Source of the DNA: Lactuca virosa | Taxonomy: Eukaryota; Streptophyta; Magnoliopsida; Asterales; Asteraceae | Direction of reading: 5' to 3' | Assembly: GCA_928212115.1 (NCBI GenBank) | Contig: CAKMRJ010003334.1 | Coordinates: 32,389,578 to 32,453,577, forward strand | Length of the DNA stretch: 64,000 nt | Shown: positions 12,181-24,400 of the stretch, piece after piece | Layout: every line of letters starts with the position of its first letter | How positions within the stretch are numbered: position 1 is the stretch's first letter | Made by a program: the position numbers and the translations under genes | Notes under the pieces: model-generated | Told to the model about the DNA's origin: nothing | Database searches by the model: none | What the model saw: the letters and a program-made list of their open reading frames with translations, nothing else

Positions 12181-13512
12181 ATTGTTTGTTTTAAATTGAA
12201 TTGCTATAATAGTTGAATTGCAAATTAGGGTTTATAGCCATTAAACCCTAAAGGCCAAAATTTTCGTTTTTAGGGTTTTTGGTTCAAAGGGTTTTTCGAA
12301 AAACCCTAGCCTCCATGAACCCTAATCGAAATTAGGGTTAGGGTTTTGGAAAACCCTAGCCTCCTCCCTTGAATTTCGAAATTTGCTTGTTATTTTAGGG
12401 TTTTATCTTATTTTGGATAATTATTACTTGATTGGATAATTATTGCCTAATTGGATAATTGAGAAAAATAAGGAAATTATCCTTTACCCTAATTTTCGAA
12501 ATCTAGAGGGATAAGGATTAGGATTAAATTAATTGTTTAATTTGATTAGATAATCCTTACAAGATTTAATAAATTAATTAAAAGTTAATTAATAGATAAT
12601 TATTAAATCTAGTTATTTGGTTTATTTTAAATTTAAATTAATAGTTTAATTTTCGAAATTTATATAAACCTTAAAGTTTTAAAAAGTTTAAAACACACCT
12701 TATATATGTATTATAATTAAAAGTTTAATATTATATATGTATAAGAATATGGTCAGTCAAATCGCTAGTATGCCTCATTCACGAAGCTAGTCTATAAGGG
12801 GGGTATAAGGAAACTGCCTATAAAATGGTAGTTGAATGGGTGTCCACTCTCACCCACCGCTTCCTTGATTAGTGGAGGGTCGTTAGCAGAACGGATTTGA
12901 TAGGACAACTACATCTCATTAAAAGTATAATGTTATTAAAGAAAGTACTAGAACATTATTTTACAAAATCCCAACTCTAGTTACTTTAGGAAAAATGTGA
13001 AAAGTATGCTAATCCATGAAATTGCACATTATGCTTTATTGGTCGTTAGTGGAGCGTGTGTGGTTAACCAGCACACTAAAAGGCACTAATAAAGAGTAGT
13101 AATGGGTATCTCATAATTGTCATTTTGATGGAGCGTGTGTGGTTTACCAGCACATCAATAGTTAATGATAAAGACAATGAGGTTACCAAGCACATTTGCA
13201 TGGTTATTCACATCTTGTTTGTGATCCTCGGCATCCCAGTCACAAATAGAAGAGCATAATCTGAGATTAAAACATGCCATTGAATAGTTTCAATGTATCT
13301 CAAAAGAATTAGGAATTTCACTTCGTTTATTTCGTCTAATGGTGGAATTGGTGAATCGTCATTCACCTACCTTTATGAAATTTACACTTGGATCTCGGCA
13401 TCCCATTTCTAAGTTGTGAATCTTCATAGTTGGATCCTAACCTTAATATTATATCTTTGGGTTATTATATTGAGGTATCTTGAAATCTAACTAAAACTTT
13501 CTTTCTTTTCAG
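12181..13512 (+). other. C1 untranslated leader
   Basis: About 1.3 kb between primer site and gag with no long ORF. It contains two copies of GGAGCGTGTGTGGTT followed by ACCAGCACA (about 13052 and 13130). It ends in a pyrimidine-rich tract plus CAG directly before the gag ATG, resembling a 3' splice site. Scattered AACCCTA motifs at 12230-12370 are not in tandem. Confidence 0.7.
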
Positions 13513-14781
13513 ATGTCTACTCCTGGAAACACTTCTGCTTCATCATCCTCCAACCACAACTTCTCTTTGCTCAACATTTGCTCCAAAGTCGTTATGGATG
13601 GCTCTAACTATAACGATTGGATGCGTAACATCAAGATGGCGCTTCGATTTGAGGACAAAGAATATGTCCTTGAAAAGGAGCTCAAAGAGCTTGATGAGTC
13701 TAAAGCTACTCCTGAAGAATATGCTGCCTACAAGAAACATTATGATGATGCTACCAAAGTGGCATGCATCATGGTCGCAACCATGTCCCCAGAACTGCAG
13801 AGGTACTATGAGGACTACTGGCCCTTTGAGATGAACAAGGACCTTATGGAAAAGTACCATAAGCGAGCTCGTCAAGAAAAGTTTGAAGTAGTCAAGTCAC
13901 TCATGGCTTGCAAGATGAAAGAAGGGGAGTCGGTTGTGTCTCATGTGCAAAGAATGCAACGCTACATAGAGCGTTTGGTCAAGCTCAACATTCACTTTGA
14001 TGAGGAATTGGCCATTGACATGGTCTTGAACTCATTACCTGATTGTTATGGTCAGTTTATTCTAACTTACCATTTGAACAACACTGAGCAGACACTGGCC
14101 CAATTGCACAACTTGTTGCAGACAGCTGAAGCAGGGATGAAGGGTAAAAGTATAGCCTCCACTCCTGCAAGTGCCCCTGTCTTGGCTATTGGACAGGGAA
14201 AGGGGAAAAAGAGGAAAGGTCCTCCTAAGCAAAACTGGAAGAACAAGGCTCAAGCTGGGTCATCTAGTAATGGCCCAAAGGCTAAGCCCAATGCTACCAT
14301 TCCCCATGTTTCTGATCCAAAAGATGCAGATTGCTTTTATTGCAATGACAAAGGGCACTGGAAGAGAAGCTGCCCAAAATATCTGCAGGATATCAAAGAT
14401 GGCAAAGTGAAGCCATCTTCAGCAGGTATTTACACTATTTCTTCTAATAACTCATTATCTTCTCGTTCATGGGTCCTTGATACAGGATGTGGTTTTCACA
14501 TCTGTTCTGATTTACAGGGGCTAAAAGAAAGTGAGGAGATAGAGCGAGGAAGGATAAACTTGATCATGGGAAACAAGAAGTCTTCACCAGTGACCAAGAT
14601 CGGAGTTTATCAACTTTTGCTTAGTAATGATGTTAGATTAGATTTATTAAATTGTTGCTATTCGTCTGAGATGACGAGAAACATTATTTCATTTCATGCA
14701 TTGTTCAGACAAGGTTTTAAATATTCTTTTAATGATTTGAATGGTTCAATTTCTGTTTATAAGAATGGTGTTTTTGTTTGA
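13513..14781 (+). CDS. C1 gag and protease ORF
   Basis: A 422-residue ORF for the capsid protein and aspartic protease. The N-terminal half (about residues 20-230) is the copia gag region, with NYNDWMRNIKMAL near residue 35. A basic linker precedes a zinc knuckle (CFYCNDKGHWKRSC, about residues 273-286) that binds element RNA. The protease active site is in WVLDTGCGFHIC near residue 322; the usual DSGC triad reads DTGC. The ORF ends at TGA 14781 in the region joining protease to the pre-integrase domain, where the reading switches by +1 to the overlapping pol frame. The ATG at 13513 follows a pyrimidine tract and CAG. Confidence 0.92.
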   Translation: MSTPGNTSASSSSNHNFSLLNICSKVVMDGSNYNDWMRNIKMALRFEDKEYVLEKELKELDESKATPEEYAAYKKHYDDATKVACIMVATMSPELQRYYEDYWPFEMNKDLMEKYHKRARQEKFEVVKSLMACKMKEGESVVSHVQRMQRYIERLVKLNIHFDEELAIDMVLNSLPDCYGQFILTYHLNNTEQTLAQLHNLLQTAEAGMKGKSIASTPASAPVLAIGQGKGKKRKGPPKQNWKNKAQAGSSSNGPKAKPNATIPHVSDPKDADCFYCNDKGHWKRSCPKYLQDIKDGKVKPSSAGIYTISSNNSLSSRSWVLDTGCGFHICSDLQGLKESEEIERGRINLIMGNKKSSPVTKIGVYQLLLSNDVRLDLLNCCYSSEMTRNIISFHALFRQGFKYSFNDLNGSISVYKNGVFV

Positions 14782-17557
14782 AGCTTTGCCTTGTGATGGT
14801 GTGTATGAAACAGTGACTTGTGTTGATAGCTTAGGAAATAGTGTATTTAATATTGACTTGTCTAATAGTGTAGACAAGGCATGCTTGTGGCATTGTCGTC
14901 TTGGACACATTAACAAGAAACGCATAGCCCAACTCCAAAAGGATGGAGTGTTGGAATCATTTGACCTAAAATCAGATGATATGTGTGAATCTTGTCTTTT
15001 GGGAAAGATGACAAAATCACCATTCACAGGGTCTTGTGAAAGAGGTGAAGGTCTGTTGGATCTCATACACACAGATGTGTGTGGGCCCTTCAGATCAACT
15101 ACAAGGGATGCTAATCGATTCTATGTGACTTTCACTGATGATTATAGCAGATATGGCTATATCTACTTAATCAAACATAAGTCAGAAACCTTTGAAAAGT
15201 TCAAAGAGTTTAAGCATGAGGTCGAAAATCAATTGGGCAGGAAGATAAAGGTACTTAGATCCGATAGAGGCGGGGAGTATCTTAGTATCGAGTTCAACGA
15301 CTATCTGAAAGAATGTGGGATAGTCTCACAATTAACTCCTCCTAGGACACCACAGTTAAATGGTGTAGCTGAGAGGCGTAATCGAACCTTGTTAGACATG
15401 GTTCGTTCTATGATGAGTCGTGCTTCGCTTCCTATTCACTTCTGGGGGTATGCCTTAGAGACAGCCGCCCACATCCTCAATCTTGTCCCTACAAAGAAGG
15501 TTGCCAAAACACCTCACGAAATGTGGACGGGGAAAGTTCCCTCGTTAGCACATATTAAAGTCTGGGGTTGTGAAGCTTTCGTAAGACGAGAGACTCACGA
15601 CAAGCTAGCAGCTAGAAGTGAGAAATGTGTTTTCATTGGTTACCCAAAACAGTCTTTTGGATATTTGTTCTACAGACCTAGTGAAAACGTGGTCTTTGTA
15701 GCACGAAGAGGAGTCTTTCTAGAAAGAGAGCTCATATTCAAAGAGGACAGTGGGAGCACCATTGACCTTGAAGAAATTCAAGAGTTAGCCAATGAAGGAA
15801 CCTTAGATGACACTAGCACTCAACCAGAGGAAACAGTTCCTGTTGAACCAGTTGATAACTCATTACCTCTTCGAAGATCCACTAGGGTGAGTGTGCCACC
15901 TGAGTTGTATGGTTTTCATATTACTTCAGATGGTGACACATTCATCAGTGATAGGACACTGGTAAATTTAGATGAACCAGTCACTTATAAGGAAGCAATG
16001 GCAGGCCCAGAGGCTTCCAAGTGGAAAGAGGCAATGGACAGCGAGATTAAGTCCATGTATGACAACCAAGTTTGGAATTTGGTTGATAGTGCACCAGGTC
16101 GTAAGACAGTTGGGTGCAAATGGATCTTCAAGAAGAAGACAGACATGGATGGAAATGTGCACACATTCAAGGCTCGACTGGTTGCAAAAGGTTTCACTCA
16201 AACCCCAGGGGTTGACTATGATGAGACCTTCTCGCCAGTAGCTAAGATTAAATCTATTAGGATATTGCTCGCCATAGCTGCCTTTCATGACTATGAAATC
16301 TGGCAGATGGATGTCAAGACTGCTTTCCTTAACGGGAAGTTGGCTGAGGATGTTTACATGAATCAGCCAGAGGGTTTTGTTGATGCAAAGTTTCCCAATA
16401 GAGTGTGCAAGCTTGAGAAATCCATTTATGGATTGAAACAAGCATCTCGCAGCTGGAATCTTTGCTTCCATGAGAAAGTCAAAGAGTTTGGTTTCTCTAG
16501 AAGTGAAGATGAGTTTTGTGTGTATATCAAGGCTAGTGGGAGTATAGTAACTTTTCTGGTGTTATATGTCGATGACATATTACTCATTGGTAACGACGTT
16601 CCAACCTTGAAAGATGTTAAGTCTTGGCTTGGAAAGTGTTTTGCCATGAAAGACCTTGGAGAAGCTGCCTATATTCTTGGGATTAGAATATTGAGAGATA
16701 GAAAGAAGAGACTAATTGGACTTAGTCAGAGCACATACTTGGATAAGGTACTAAAGAGGTTTAGTATGGAAAATTCCAAGAAGGGAGAGCTACCTATCCA
16801 AAGCAATACCAAATTGAGTAAGACTCAATGCCCGAGTACAGATGAGGAAATAGCAGACATGAGTCGTGTACCTTATGCTTCCGCTGTCGGATCGATCATG
16901 TACGCTATGACATGTACTCGCCCTGATGTGGCATTTGCTTTGAGCATGGTCAGTCGCTATCAGGGAAACCCGGGTAGAGCTCATTGGATAGCGGTTAAGA
17001 ATATACTCAAGTATTTGCGAAGGACAAAGGACTGGGTCCTTGTGCTTGGTGGCAATGATACTTTGAGAGTAGATGGTTACAGTGATGCCAGTTTTCAAAC
17101 GGATAGAGATAACTTCCGTTCTCAATCTGGCTGGGTATTTTTACTGAATGGAGGAGCGGTTACTTGGAAAAGTTCCAAGCAAGATACGGTGGCTGATTCT
17201 ACTTGTGAATCAGAGTACATAGCAGCGAGTGAAGCGTCGAAAGAAGCAGCTTGGTTAAGGAACTTCATCGGAGATCTCGGAGTTGTTCCAACCATCCAGG
17301 AGCCTATGGAACTGTTCTGCGATAATGAGGGAGCGGTTGCCTTAACAAAGGAACCGAGAGATCATGGTAAAACCAGACATATCGACAGAAAGTACCATTT
17401 TATCAGACATAGAGTAGAAGAAGGCCATCTTGTAGTAAAGAGGGTGTCATCTGAAGATAACCCAGCAGACCCCCTCACAAAGGGTCTGAGTAGGGCTAAG
17501 CATATTCAGCATGCTCGGAGCATAGGACTGAAAGATGATATTAGTTTTAGTAGTTAG
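14741..17557 (+). CDS. C1 pol: integrase, reverse transcriptase, RNase H
   Basis: A 938-residue open frame overlapping the gag ORF by 41 bp in the +1 frame. In order: pre-integrase zinc-binding region (WHCRLGHINKKRI, CESCLLGKM); integrase core with the D,D,E residues in HTDVCGPF, TDDYSRYGYIY and PQLNGVAERRNRTL; copia reverse transcriptase (WKEAMDSEIKSM, KARLVAKGFTQ, DYDETFSPVAK, QMDVKTAFLNG and catalytic YVDDILLIG); and RNase H (DASFQTDRDN, CESEYIAASEA, HIDRKYHFIR, DPLTKGL). No internal stop is present, so integrase, RT and RNase H look intact. The annotated start is only the first in-frame codon; translation would normally come from gag. Confidence 0.93.
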   Translation: MVQFLFIRMVFLFEALPCDGVYETVTCVDSLGNSVFNIDLSNSVDKACLWHCRLGHINKKRIAQLQKDGVLESFDLKSDDMCESCLLGKMTKSPFTGSCERGEGLLDLIHTDVCGPFRSTTRDANRFYVTFTDDYSRYGYIYLIKHKSETFEKFKEFKHEVENQLGRKIKVLRSDRGGEYLSIEFNDYLKECGIVSQLTPPRTPQLNGVAERRNRTLLDMVRSMMSRASLPIHFWGYALETAAHILNLVPTKKVAKTPHEMWTGKVPSLAHIKVWGCEAFVRRETHDKLAARSEKCVFIGYPKQSFGYLFYRPSENVVFVARRGVFLERELIFKEDSGSTIDLEEIQELANEGTLDDTSTQPEETVPVEPVDNSLPLRRSTRVSVPPELYGFHITSDGDTFISDRTLVNLDEPVTYKEAMAGPEASKWKEAMDSEIKSMYDNQVWNLVDSAPGRKTVGCKWIFKKKTDMDGNVHTFKARLVAKGFTQTPGVDYDETFSPVAKIKSIRILLAIAAFHDYEIWQMDVKTAFLNGKLAEDVYMNQPEGFVDAKFPNRVCKLEKSIYGLKQASRSWNLCFHEKVKEFGFSRSEDEFCVYIKASGSIVTFLVLYVDDILLIGNDVPTLKDVKSWLGKCFAMKDLGEAAYILGIRILRDRKKRLIGLSQSTYLDKVLKRFSMENSKKGELPIQSNTKLSKTQCPSTDEEIADMSRVPYASAVGSIMYAMTCTRPDVAFALSMVSRYQGNPGRAHWIAVKNILKYLRRTKDWVLVLGGNDTLRVDGYSDASFQTDRDNFRSQSGWVFLLNGGAVTWKSSKQDTVADSTCESEYIAASEASKEAAWLRNFIGDLGVVPTIQEPMELFCDNEGAVALTKEPRDHGKTRHIDRKYHFIRHRVEEGHLVVKRVSSEDNPADPLTKGLSRAKHIQHARSIGLKDDISFSS

Positions 17558-18416
17558 ATTAGTTTGTTCTGAAACTTGTAACAAAGTAAATGTAATTGAC
17601 TTTTGGTGATTAAATAATAAAGTATTATTTATGAGTTTGTTTACTGCCTTTTGTCAATTGTTTATTATTGTGTTTCATTTTTGCATGTTTTACTTCCCGA
17701 ATAATAAGATTATTCAAACTCCACAGTCGCTCGTACTTTTGGAAGTAAGTAGTGAATTAAGACTGTCATGAATTGGATTGCAGATTGTCTAAGGATAGAC
17801 ATGGCAATAGAATTGCTGCAATGTTCATGAGTACTCAGAAATTGAGATTTGAGTATTGGATAAACCCTCGCTCAGAGTATCACTTCATGGAATTCATCAC
17901 GAGTAATACTGAGACGATAATATCTTATAATCTTGAAACGAAGATATATGAGTTGTAATTTACAAAGTCGGTTATACATTGGTGATACGAAAACGCATCA
18001 GTAACTTGGTGTTATAAAACGTATTGTCATGTATAATTTGATGAGTAAAAGATACAAGCATATGAGTCAACGTTTATTCGTTCCTTTTGCCCTAACCGGA
18101 AAAGCGATATCTGTGGGCCCCTCGATGATTTGGTGTTGACTTATGTGCTGGGCCCAGCCAGGACTAAATTGATGTGTTCAATTAGAAGTCCTACATCATC
18201 ACAAATCAGAAATCGGGAAACATAGATTCTGGACAAAGAGATTGATTACATTCCATGTCTTATGTCTGGGGATATCTTGCAGAACGAAGGATTATATGAT
18301 CACTTATCTAAGGACACGTAACTGACTGGGTCAGAGTTCAGCAGCAGCTTTTGGAAGCTACAATTTGCTGGTCAAATTTAGAAGGCATACTAGCAATTAT
18401 AGTTACAGACTTATCC
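17558..18416 (+). other. C1 3' non-coding internal region
   Basis: About 860 bp between the pol stop and the polypurine tract. A 61-codon ORF (17773-17958) shows no recognisable motif and is not considered a gene. The region has no LTR similarity. Confidence 0.7.
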
Positions 18417-18427
18417 AAGTGGGAGAC
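18417..18427 (+). other. C1 polypurine tract
   Basis: AAGTGGGAGAC directly precedes the 3' LTR (TGTTGG), the standard plus-strand primer position of plant copia elements. Confidence 0.92.
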
Positions 18428-19273
18428 TGTTGGATTAGGTGTCTAAGCCCATAACTATAATTGGTATGTACTTGAATTGATAGCAGCACAGTCCTTTTGG
18501 GTTGCCCTCAAACCTAGCAACTGGACAAGGAAATTATGAAAGGAGAGATATTAATTTATAAGATTAATAAATTAATATAAATGATTTATTAATATGTTAA
18601 AAGATTAATATATTAATTAGAAATCATTATGTTTAATTAATAGTTAGCCAGAAATTAATCAGAATTAATTTTGGGGTTAAAAGTATTAATTATAAAGTGC
18701 AGGGACTAGTTTGCAATTATCTAATAGTTGAGTGGAAGGCTCCAGAACCTCCTTGGAAGGAGGTGGACGAAATCTATAGGGGAAACCCTAAGGATTTCGT
18801 CCAAGGGGCTTTGGATAAGGCCTTTGGGTTAGCTTAGGCCCTAAGCAAAGGAGTATTAGGGTTTTCCCTAAACCCTAGATCCCTCAGCTATATAAGGAGC
18901 CTCCCAGCTCCTAAAATCGGCCACTCCTACCTGGAAGAAACCCTAGGCCGATTTTTGCATACCCTACCCTCTCTCCTTTAAGTTTTTTTCTTGCTAGTTC
19001 TTGGGTGTGATTCCATTAGAGGCATTACATTTGTGGTGCTAGGCTTCCAAGAAGATCAAGTTCAAGAGGATTAACAATTGTTTGCTATAACAATTGAAAG
19101 GTATGTAATTCTAAAACCCTAGTTTGTTAATTTCGAAATTAGCCTCTCTCCTCTAGGGTTCTTGTTTGCAATTCAAAGTTATATGTTCAATAGTTAAAAC
19201 ATAGATCCAAAGTAGGTTGTATGTGAACTTAGGAATTGTTTTCTAGTTTATTTGTTTTACCTAAAACTTATCA
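18428..19273 (+). repeat. C1 3' LTR
   Basis: 846 bp, nearly identical to 11320-12166. It is followed directly by the right target-site duplication TCATA. The TATA box (TATATAAGG) recurs at about 18889. Confidence 0.95.
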
Positions 19274-19278
19274 TCATA

Positions 19279-20699
19279 TTGGGGGATATGAACCTCATCT
19301 TATGGGTTCCCTAAAGTAAGAACAACAGGGGATGGCTCCTTAACGATTTGTCATACCCAATTCCAAATCTCAAATTGATCATATTAGTATAGATTTGTAT
19401 ATGTCGATAGGTTTGATTTGGTGCTTATGGTGGTTGGATCGATTGATGTGGCAGTGCATGTGACAACACTGATTATTCATGCAATCGATTTCCAGATTTA
19501 ATATCCATAATTCCACTACAACTCAATCGCCGAACGTCTCTATTTGACGACAAAAAAATTCCCAAATTCGTGGTGAAGACGGTGACATCAAACAGTCGAC
19601 CCGAAAACCTACATGCATTTCTTGTTATTTACACAAGGTAATCTTAGTTTTTAATTATTTTTTGGGATGAATTTAGGAATGTTGGGCTGCTTAACATTTG
19701 AAAATTTACAACAGAAACATGTATGTCGATGAGTACATATGAACTCAATGAGGATGCTTCCGGTAATCATTACAAACGATTTTTTTTGAGGGGTAGCCGG
19801 AAACTGCAAAAAAATAGAGTATCCATCATAACTGTGAGGAAATAAAGGGATTTTGAGGTTAAAGAAAAATTTGAATTTTTAAGATGGTGGACTCTTATTA
19901 TAGAAGAAGATGCGAGGAAGTTTATGGTGTATAACCATGGATGGTGGTTGGTTTCTAGTGGAATGTGTTGTATTAGAGAAAATGTGAAGGTAACGAAGGG
20001 ATACATTAGATAGAATATGGAGATAAGTATGAGGATGACCTCTCAACTATGTACAGGTACTAGCGTACATGATCTCATTAATCCACCTCATACAAATCAA
20101 ACATGTTGACTTACCTACAAATCGAGAATAACACCCATTGTTACCATTTTAGCAATTTTTTTTGACATTGATATTCTGAAAAGCACAAATATTAATTTAG
20201 GGACCAATTAACTCCAAAAAAATAAGATTTCATGGGTTTTTCATGACAATAGCACAATTAGATTGAAGTGATGATATAAAATCCCTACCCTAACTTATTA
20301 TCTCTCCAAACTGAATTTTATAAACATATTCATTTTGATCACTCGTTTCGGTAGCAATGTGCCCTTTTTTTGGTATTATACCAAAAAACACACTTAATTG
20401 TATAATAAAAACCGAAACATTTAATTTTATATAGGATTTGAAGTAAAGTTTTGATTATCTATTAAATGTCTTTAAATGTCTAATAAAGACAATAGAAAAA
20501 CAAGGATACATTCAAACCCGTTTTATTAATTTTATAGCCATAACGGACGAATAAATAATGTTATTTTGAATATTTATAGACATAAATAATAAATAATATA
20601 TTTTATAAGACTTTATTCATTCAAACTTCAAAATTTAAACTTCAAACGATATCTTAATAAAGAATACAAATTTTGGTCCACTTTATTCATTCAAAAGAA
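19279..20699. other. Intergenic region upstream of the CIP7-like gene
   Basis: AT-rich DNA with no protein-like ORF that could be supported. Part of 20160-20270 resembles, in inverse orientation, 1080-1130 (ATTGTCATRAAAAACC core), suggesting another old dispersed element. Confidence 0.5.
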
Positions 20700-21404
20700 G
20701 AAGGCGACACCACGCGCCATAACACAACACAACAAAGCGCTCTCTCTTTTGTCCTTTCTACTCCTCTCTGCTACAATCTAAAACACAATCAAACGCGCCT
20801 CCGTTAAACGCCGTGCGCCTCCGCGAACCCGACAAAGGAACAGACATTTATTGAAGCTACGCAGTTACCTTCATCAGCTTTTTCCTTTTTTCTAGTAATG
20901 ATCACTTTCTTTTAGTACGTTACAAATGCATCTACGCATGTGGAAGTGTTTATTCTAGTTAGTTAGCACATGAATAATGCGTAGTAGTACTGGTAGTGGT
21001 ACATTTTAATATTTGAAATGAGATGCTTATCGATTAGAAGCTTTGCTTCCAGTTGCGATGGAATTCTCTTTTTGGTGTCGGTGACTGAGGTTTTTTTCGT
21101 CAAAGATTAGGGTTTTTCTTTAGTTAGATCTATTCGTCAATGGTAGGTGGACTTCTATTATTGTATGCTCACGTTTGAATTTTTTTTCCCGATGGTAAAC
21201 TTTTTAGCTCACAATTATCATCGAGGAGATTTGAATTTTTGTGATACTTTCCCTTTAGTATAGTCAAATTATTTGCATTTTTAGTATAGTTTCACAATGG
21301 GGATGGTAATATGCTGTGTTTTTGTTGAAGATTGAGAATAGGCTAGTTTAATTTATGAGTACTGGTGTGTAAATTAGGGTTTTTTCGTTTGTTGCTTCAG
21401 GTTG
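20700..21404 (+). other. Promoter and 5' leader region of the CIP7-like gene
   Basis: From about 20700 the composition changes to C/T-rich leader-like sequence (CTCTCTCTTTTGTCCTTTC near 20741). The coding exon at 21405 is preceded by GTTGCTTCAG ending at 21400, a good 3' splice site, so a 5'-UTR intron is likely. The exact transcription start and donor cannot be fixed from sequence alone. Confidence 0.5.
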
Positions 21405-24400
21405 ATGGAGATGGAGAGGGGAATTGATCCTGATGCGCTGCTTGATTATGTCGAACTTCAGATATTTCCAAGCCAGAACAGGTTTTTCCTTTTTAAACTT
21501 CTTGATCAAACTTTCCTTGCAAATCCTTTTCCCCTGGTTACGAAACTATTATTGCTTCATGCTGTAATGGAGATAAGTATATAACATTTTTTAGCTTCCG
21601 TTCAACTATCATCTCATACAAAGTTTTCTAGGTATGAGGCATACGTATGTAGTAGCAATAGGACACAAAAAGTAGCATCCGGAACTTTGAAACAGTTACT
21701 ACTGCATTCACCTAGAGTAAAAGATTTGTCCTCCAAAGGCTCAAACACAAATTTCAAGATTTTACCACCTGATAACTCCAATGATGCTGAGTGGTTTACA
21801 ACAGCCACATTGAAAAGGTCCATACCATAGTTCATTCCCTTCTTTTTACTTGCTTAAATGAATCAAAAGGCCATTATTTTTTTTTTCTCATTGGTTTACT
21901 TTATATAATCTGTCAGATTTCTACACATCATCAGTTCCCCAGACATCCTTAGTATTGGAAATGAAATCACTCAACTAGAGGAAACCAGAAAATTTCAACT
22001 TTCATTGTCTGTGAAGGTATGTCTTCTAACTTTTCCCCTCTTTATGTTATCTGGAACTAAATAACTTGTGGTTTGTGTCTAACTCTAACAGGCTGAAGTT
22101 GATATTACATCATCAATCAATTCAAAGTATGTGCTCTTTTTTGTTATCAATCATTTTTCTCATTTCTTTTTCTCAATCAACACATATTGTGGCTTCTGAT
22201 AGGAATGAACTGCTAAGAGCAGTTGATTTAAGGCTCACAGCATTAAAAGACGAATTAGCCCTTGCCTTTGACCGGGCTACTGGTGCCAGATGCTCAACTA
22301 AGGACATCTCTGACTTGGAAAATTTTGCTCATCATTTTGGAGCCAAAGATATAAGGTATCTTTCATTGAAAAAAGAGAAAAGAAAATTTCCCATATGCAT
22401 ATCAACACTTAGTATTACCATACTCTTTTCAGGGATTCGTTACAGAAGTTTGTAGAAATCAGCATATTCCCCTCACCTCAGGACTTGATAAACATCAATT
22501 TCAATAAGAATGACAGAAATGCCCCTGCTCCTCCCAGAAAATACAGCGCCTTCCCAACAAAAGCTGCACAAATTGAACGAGAAAACTCAACAGATGATGA
22601 AAATTCATCTGTTTCAAGTGAAAATAAACAAGCATATGTTGAAAGAAGTCGTGCCCCTACAAGATCATCTGCAACACCAAGAAGGTCAGCATCTCCTATG
22701 AGGCGAATACAAATCGGGCGGTCAGGTTCCCACCGGGCAGCTGCCCTAACTATCAAGAGCCTCAACTATTTTCCACCTCGCGAAAAATTAGGGTTTCAAA
22801 GAGATGCAGGTAGCAACAGTAGTGAAGAAGAAGAAGAGGAAGAAGACCCAGAGAAACCCAAGAAGAACAATGTATTAAGAATGAGTGTCCAAGATAAAAT
22901 CAGTCTTTTTGAAAGCAAACAGAGGGACGAAAGTGTCAATATCCCCAAGACAAAGACTTTACTAAATACAAATACAAAGAAAGGTGTTTTGAGAAGATGG
23001 AGTTCAGGAATGGGAGAAAATGCTACCCAACACCAACACCAGCACCTCCATGATAATATTAATAATAATACCGAAACTACCCCTGTCAGCACCAAAAATG
23101 TAGCACCAGAAACAGAGGTTTCTGCCGAGACTGCAGAAAACATCACACAGGTGGACAGTTTTGAACCTGAAAGGGAAGAAAGCTGTGAAAAGCATGTTGA
23201 CTCCATTGAATGGAGTCAACAGAAGGAAGCGGAACTGAACCAGTTATTCACAGAAATGATGGAGAATAAACCGGTCAAACCTCGGAAGTTGACTAATGAT
23301 GTCAGCAAAAGTAAGAAATCAGAGCAAAGAGGTGGTTTCTATGATCACTATAAGCAAAAGAGAGATGAAAAGCTTCAAAGGGAAACAGCTGGAAAAAAAG
23401 CTGAAAAAGAAGCTCAATTGAAAGTAATGCAACGGTTTCTTGATGAGAATAATAAACTCCAGAAAACTCAAAAGAATCCAATTCCATTGACAAACACCAG
23501 AAAGGAATCACCAAAACCTTCGGTTTTGAAAAAATCCACACCAAAACCACCTTGTCCTTTACCTGCCACACGCAAATCATGGCCATCACCACAGCCACCA
23601 AAAGCTAAAGAGGCATCACCTTCTAGAACAACTTCTCGAAAACCTCAGTCCACGTCATCATCAGATGTTCGTTCAAGTACAAAAAGTGAAAAGTCAAAGC
23701 CACGGTCAACGACTCCAAAGTCAACACCAGATGTTGTTACAAACAGGAATCTTAAAAAAACCATCAACGAGAAGAAACAGAAACAGAAACAGCCAACAGT
23801 TACAAAAACCACAAAGTCAACCAAACCAACAAAAGTCAACAACACTCCTGATACTGAATCTAAACCTAGTTTTTACAACAAGGTTACTAAGAAAAACAGT
23901 GTGGTTCCGTTAGAGACAAAGCCTTTTCTTCGTAAGGGGTCTGGAATGAAGACAAAAGTTGCGGATCAACCTGAGGAAGCTTCTAGAAGCTCTGAAACTC
24001 TAGTAATCCAAAGCGAGGAGAATGAGGTTGGTATGATAACGGATGTAACTGAAACCGTAGAATTGGAACCACAGGTGGTTAAACTTAAAAGTGAGGAGGA
24101 ATTGGAATTGGAATCGGAATCGGAATCAGTGAGCCCCCAAAGGGTAGAAATGTCGGAACAGGAATTGGTGATTTCTCCAACCGCATGGGTGGAAGTGGAA
24201 GTGGAAGCGGAAGCGGAAGAAGAGATAATTTCAAGCCCAGTGCAGACTGTGTCTCCAGTGAAAGCTGTTAAAGGAAGCGATGGAATTGGAATTACAAGTC
24301 CACGGATTCGTCATTCTTTATCTCAGATGATGTTGGAGGATAACAGTGAAGAAGGTGATAATGGAGAATGGGGAAATGCTGAGCATCCTCCTGCTTTGGT

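Larger units (their letters stand above)
11320..19273 (+). mobile_element. C1: Ty1/copia LTR retrotransposon, young and nearly complete
   Basis: A 7954-bp element bounded by a perfect 5-bp target-site duplication TCATA (11315-11319 and 19274-19278). The LTRs are 847 and 846 bp, start TGTTGG and end ATCA. By eye they differ at only about 10-12 positions, roughly 1.3 percent, so insertion was recent. The primer site, gag, protease, integrase, reverse transcriptase, RNase H and polypurine tract are all present in copia order (integrase before RT). One frame break at the gag-protease/integrase junction is the only obvious coding defect. Confidence 0.97.

Noticed and set aside
12230..12370. Telomere-like AACCCTA/TTAGGGTT words in the C1 leader
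   Set aside because: Copies are scattered and in both orientations, not a tandem array, and are also usual in plant leader sequences.
13543..13875. Antisense ORF opposite C1 gag and similar antisense ORFs opposite CIP7-like exon 6 and G3 gag
   Set aside because: They are frame shadows of the sense coding sequence with no homology or regulatory context.
17773..17958. 61-codon ORF between pol and the polypurine tract of C1, considered as an extra retroelement gene
   Set aside because: No recognisable motif, short, and no codon or start context to support it.
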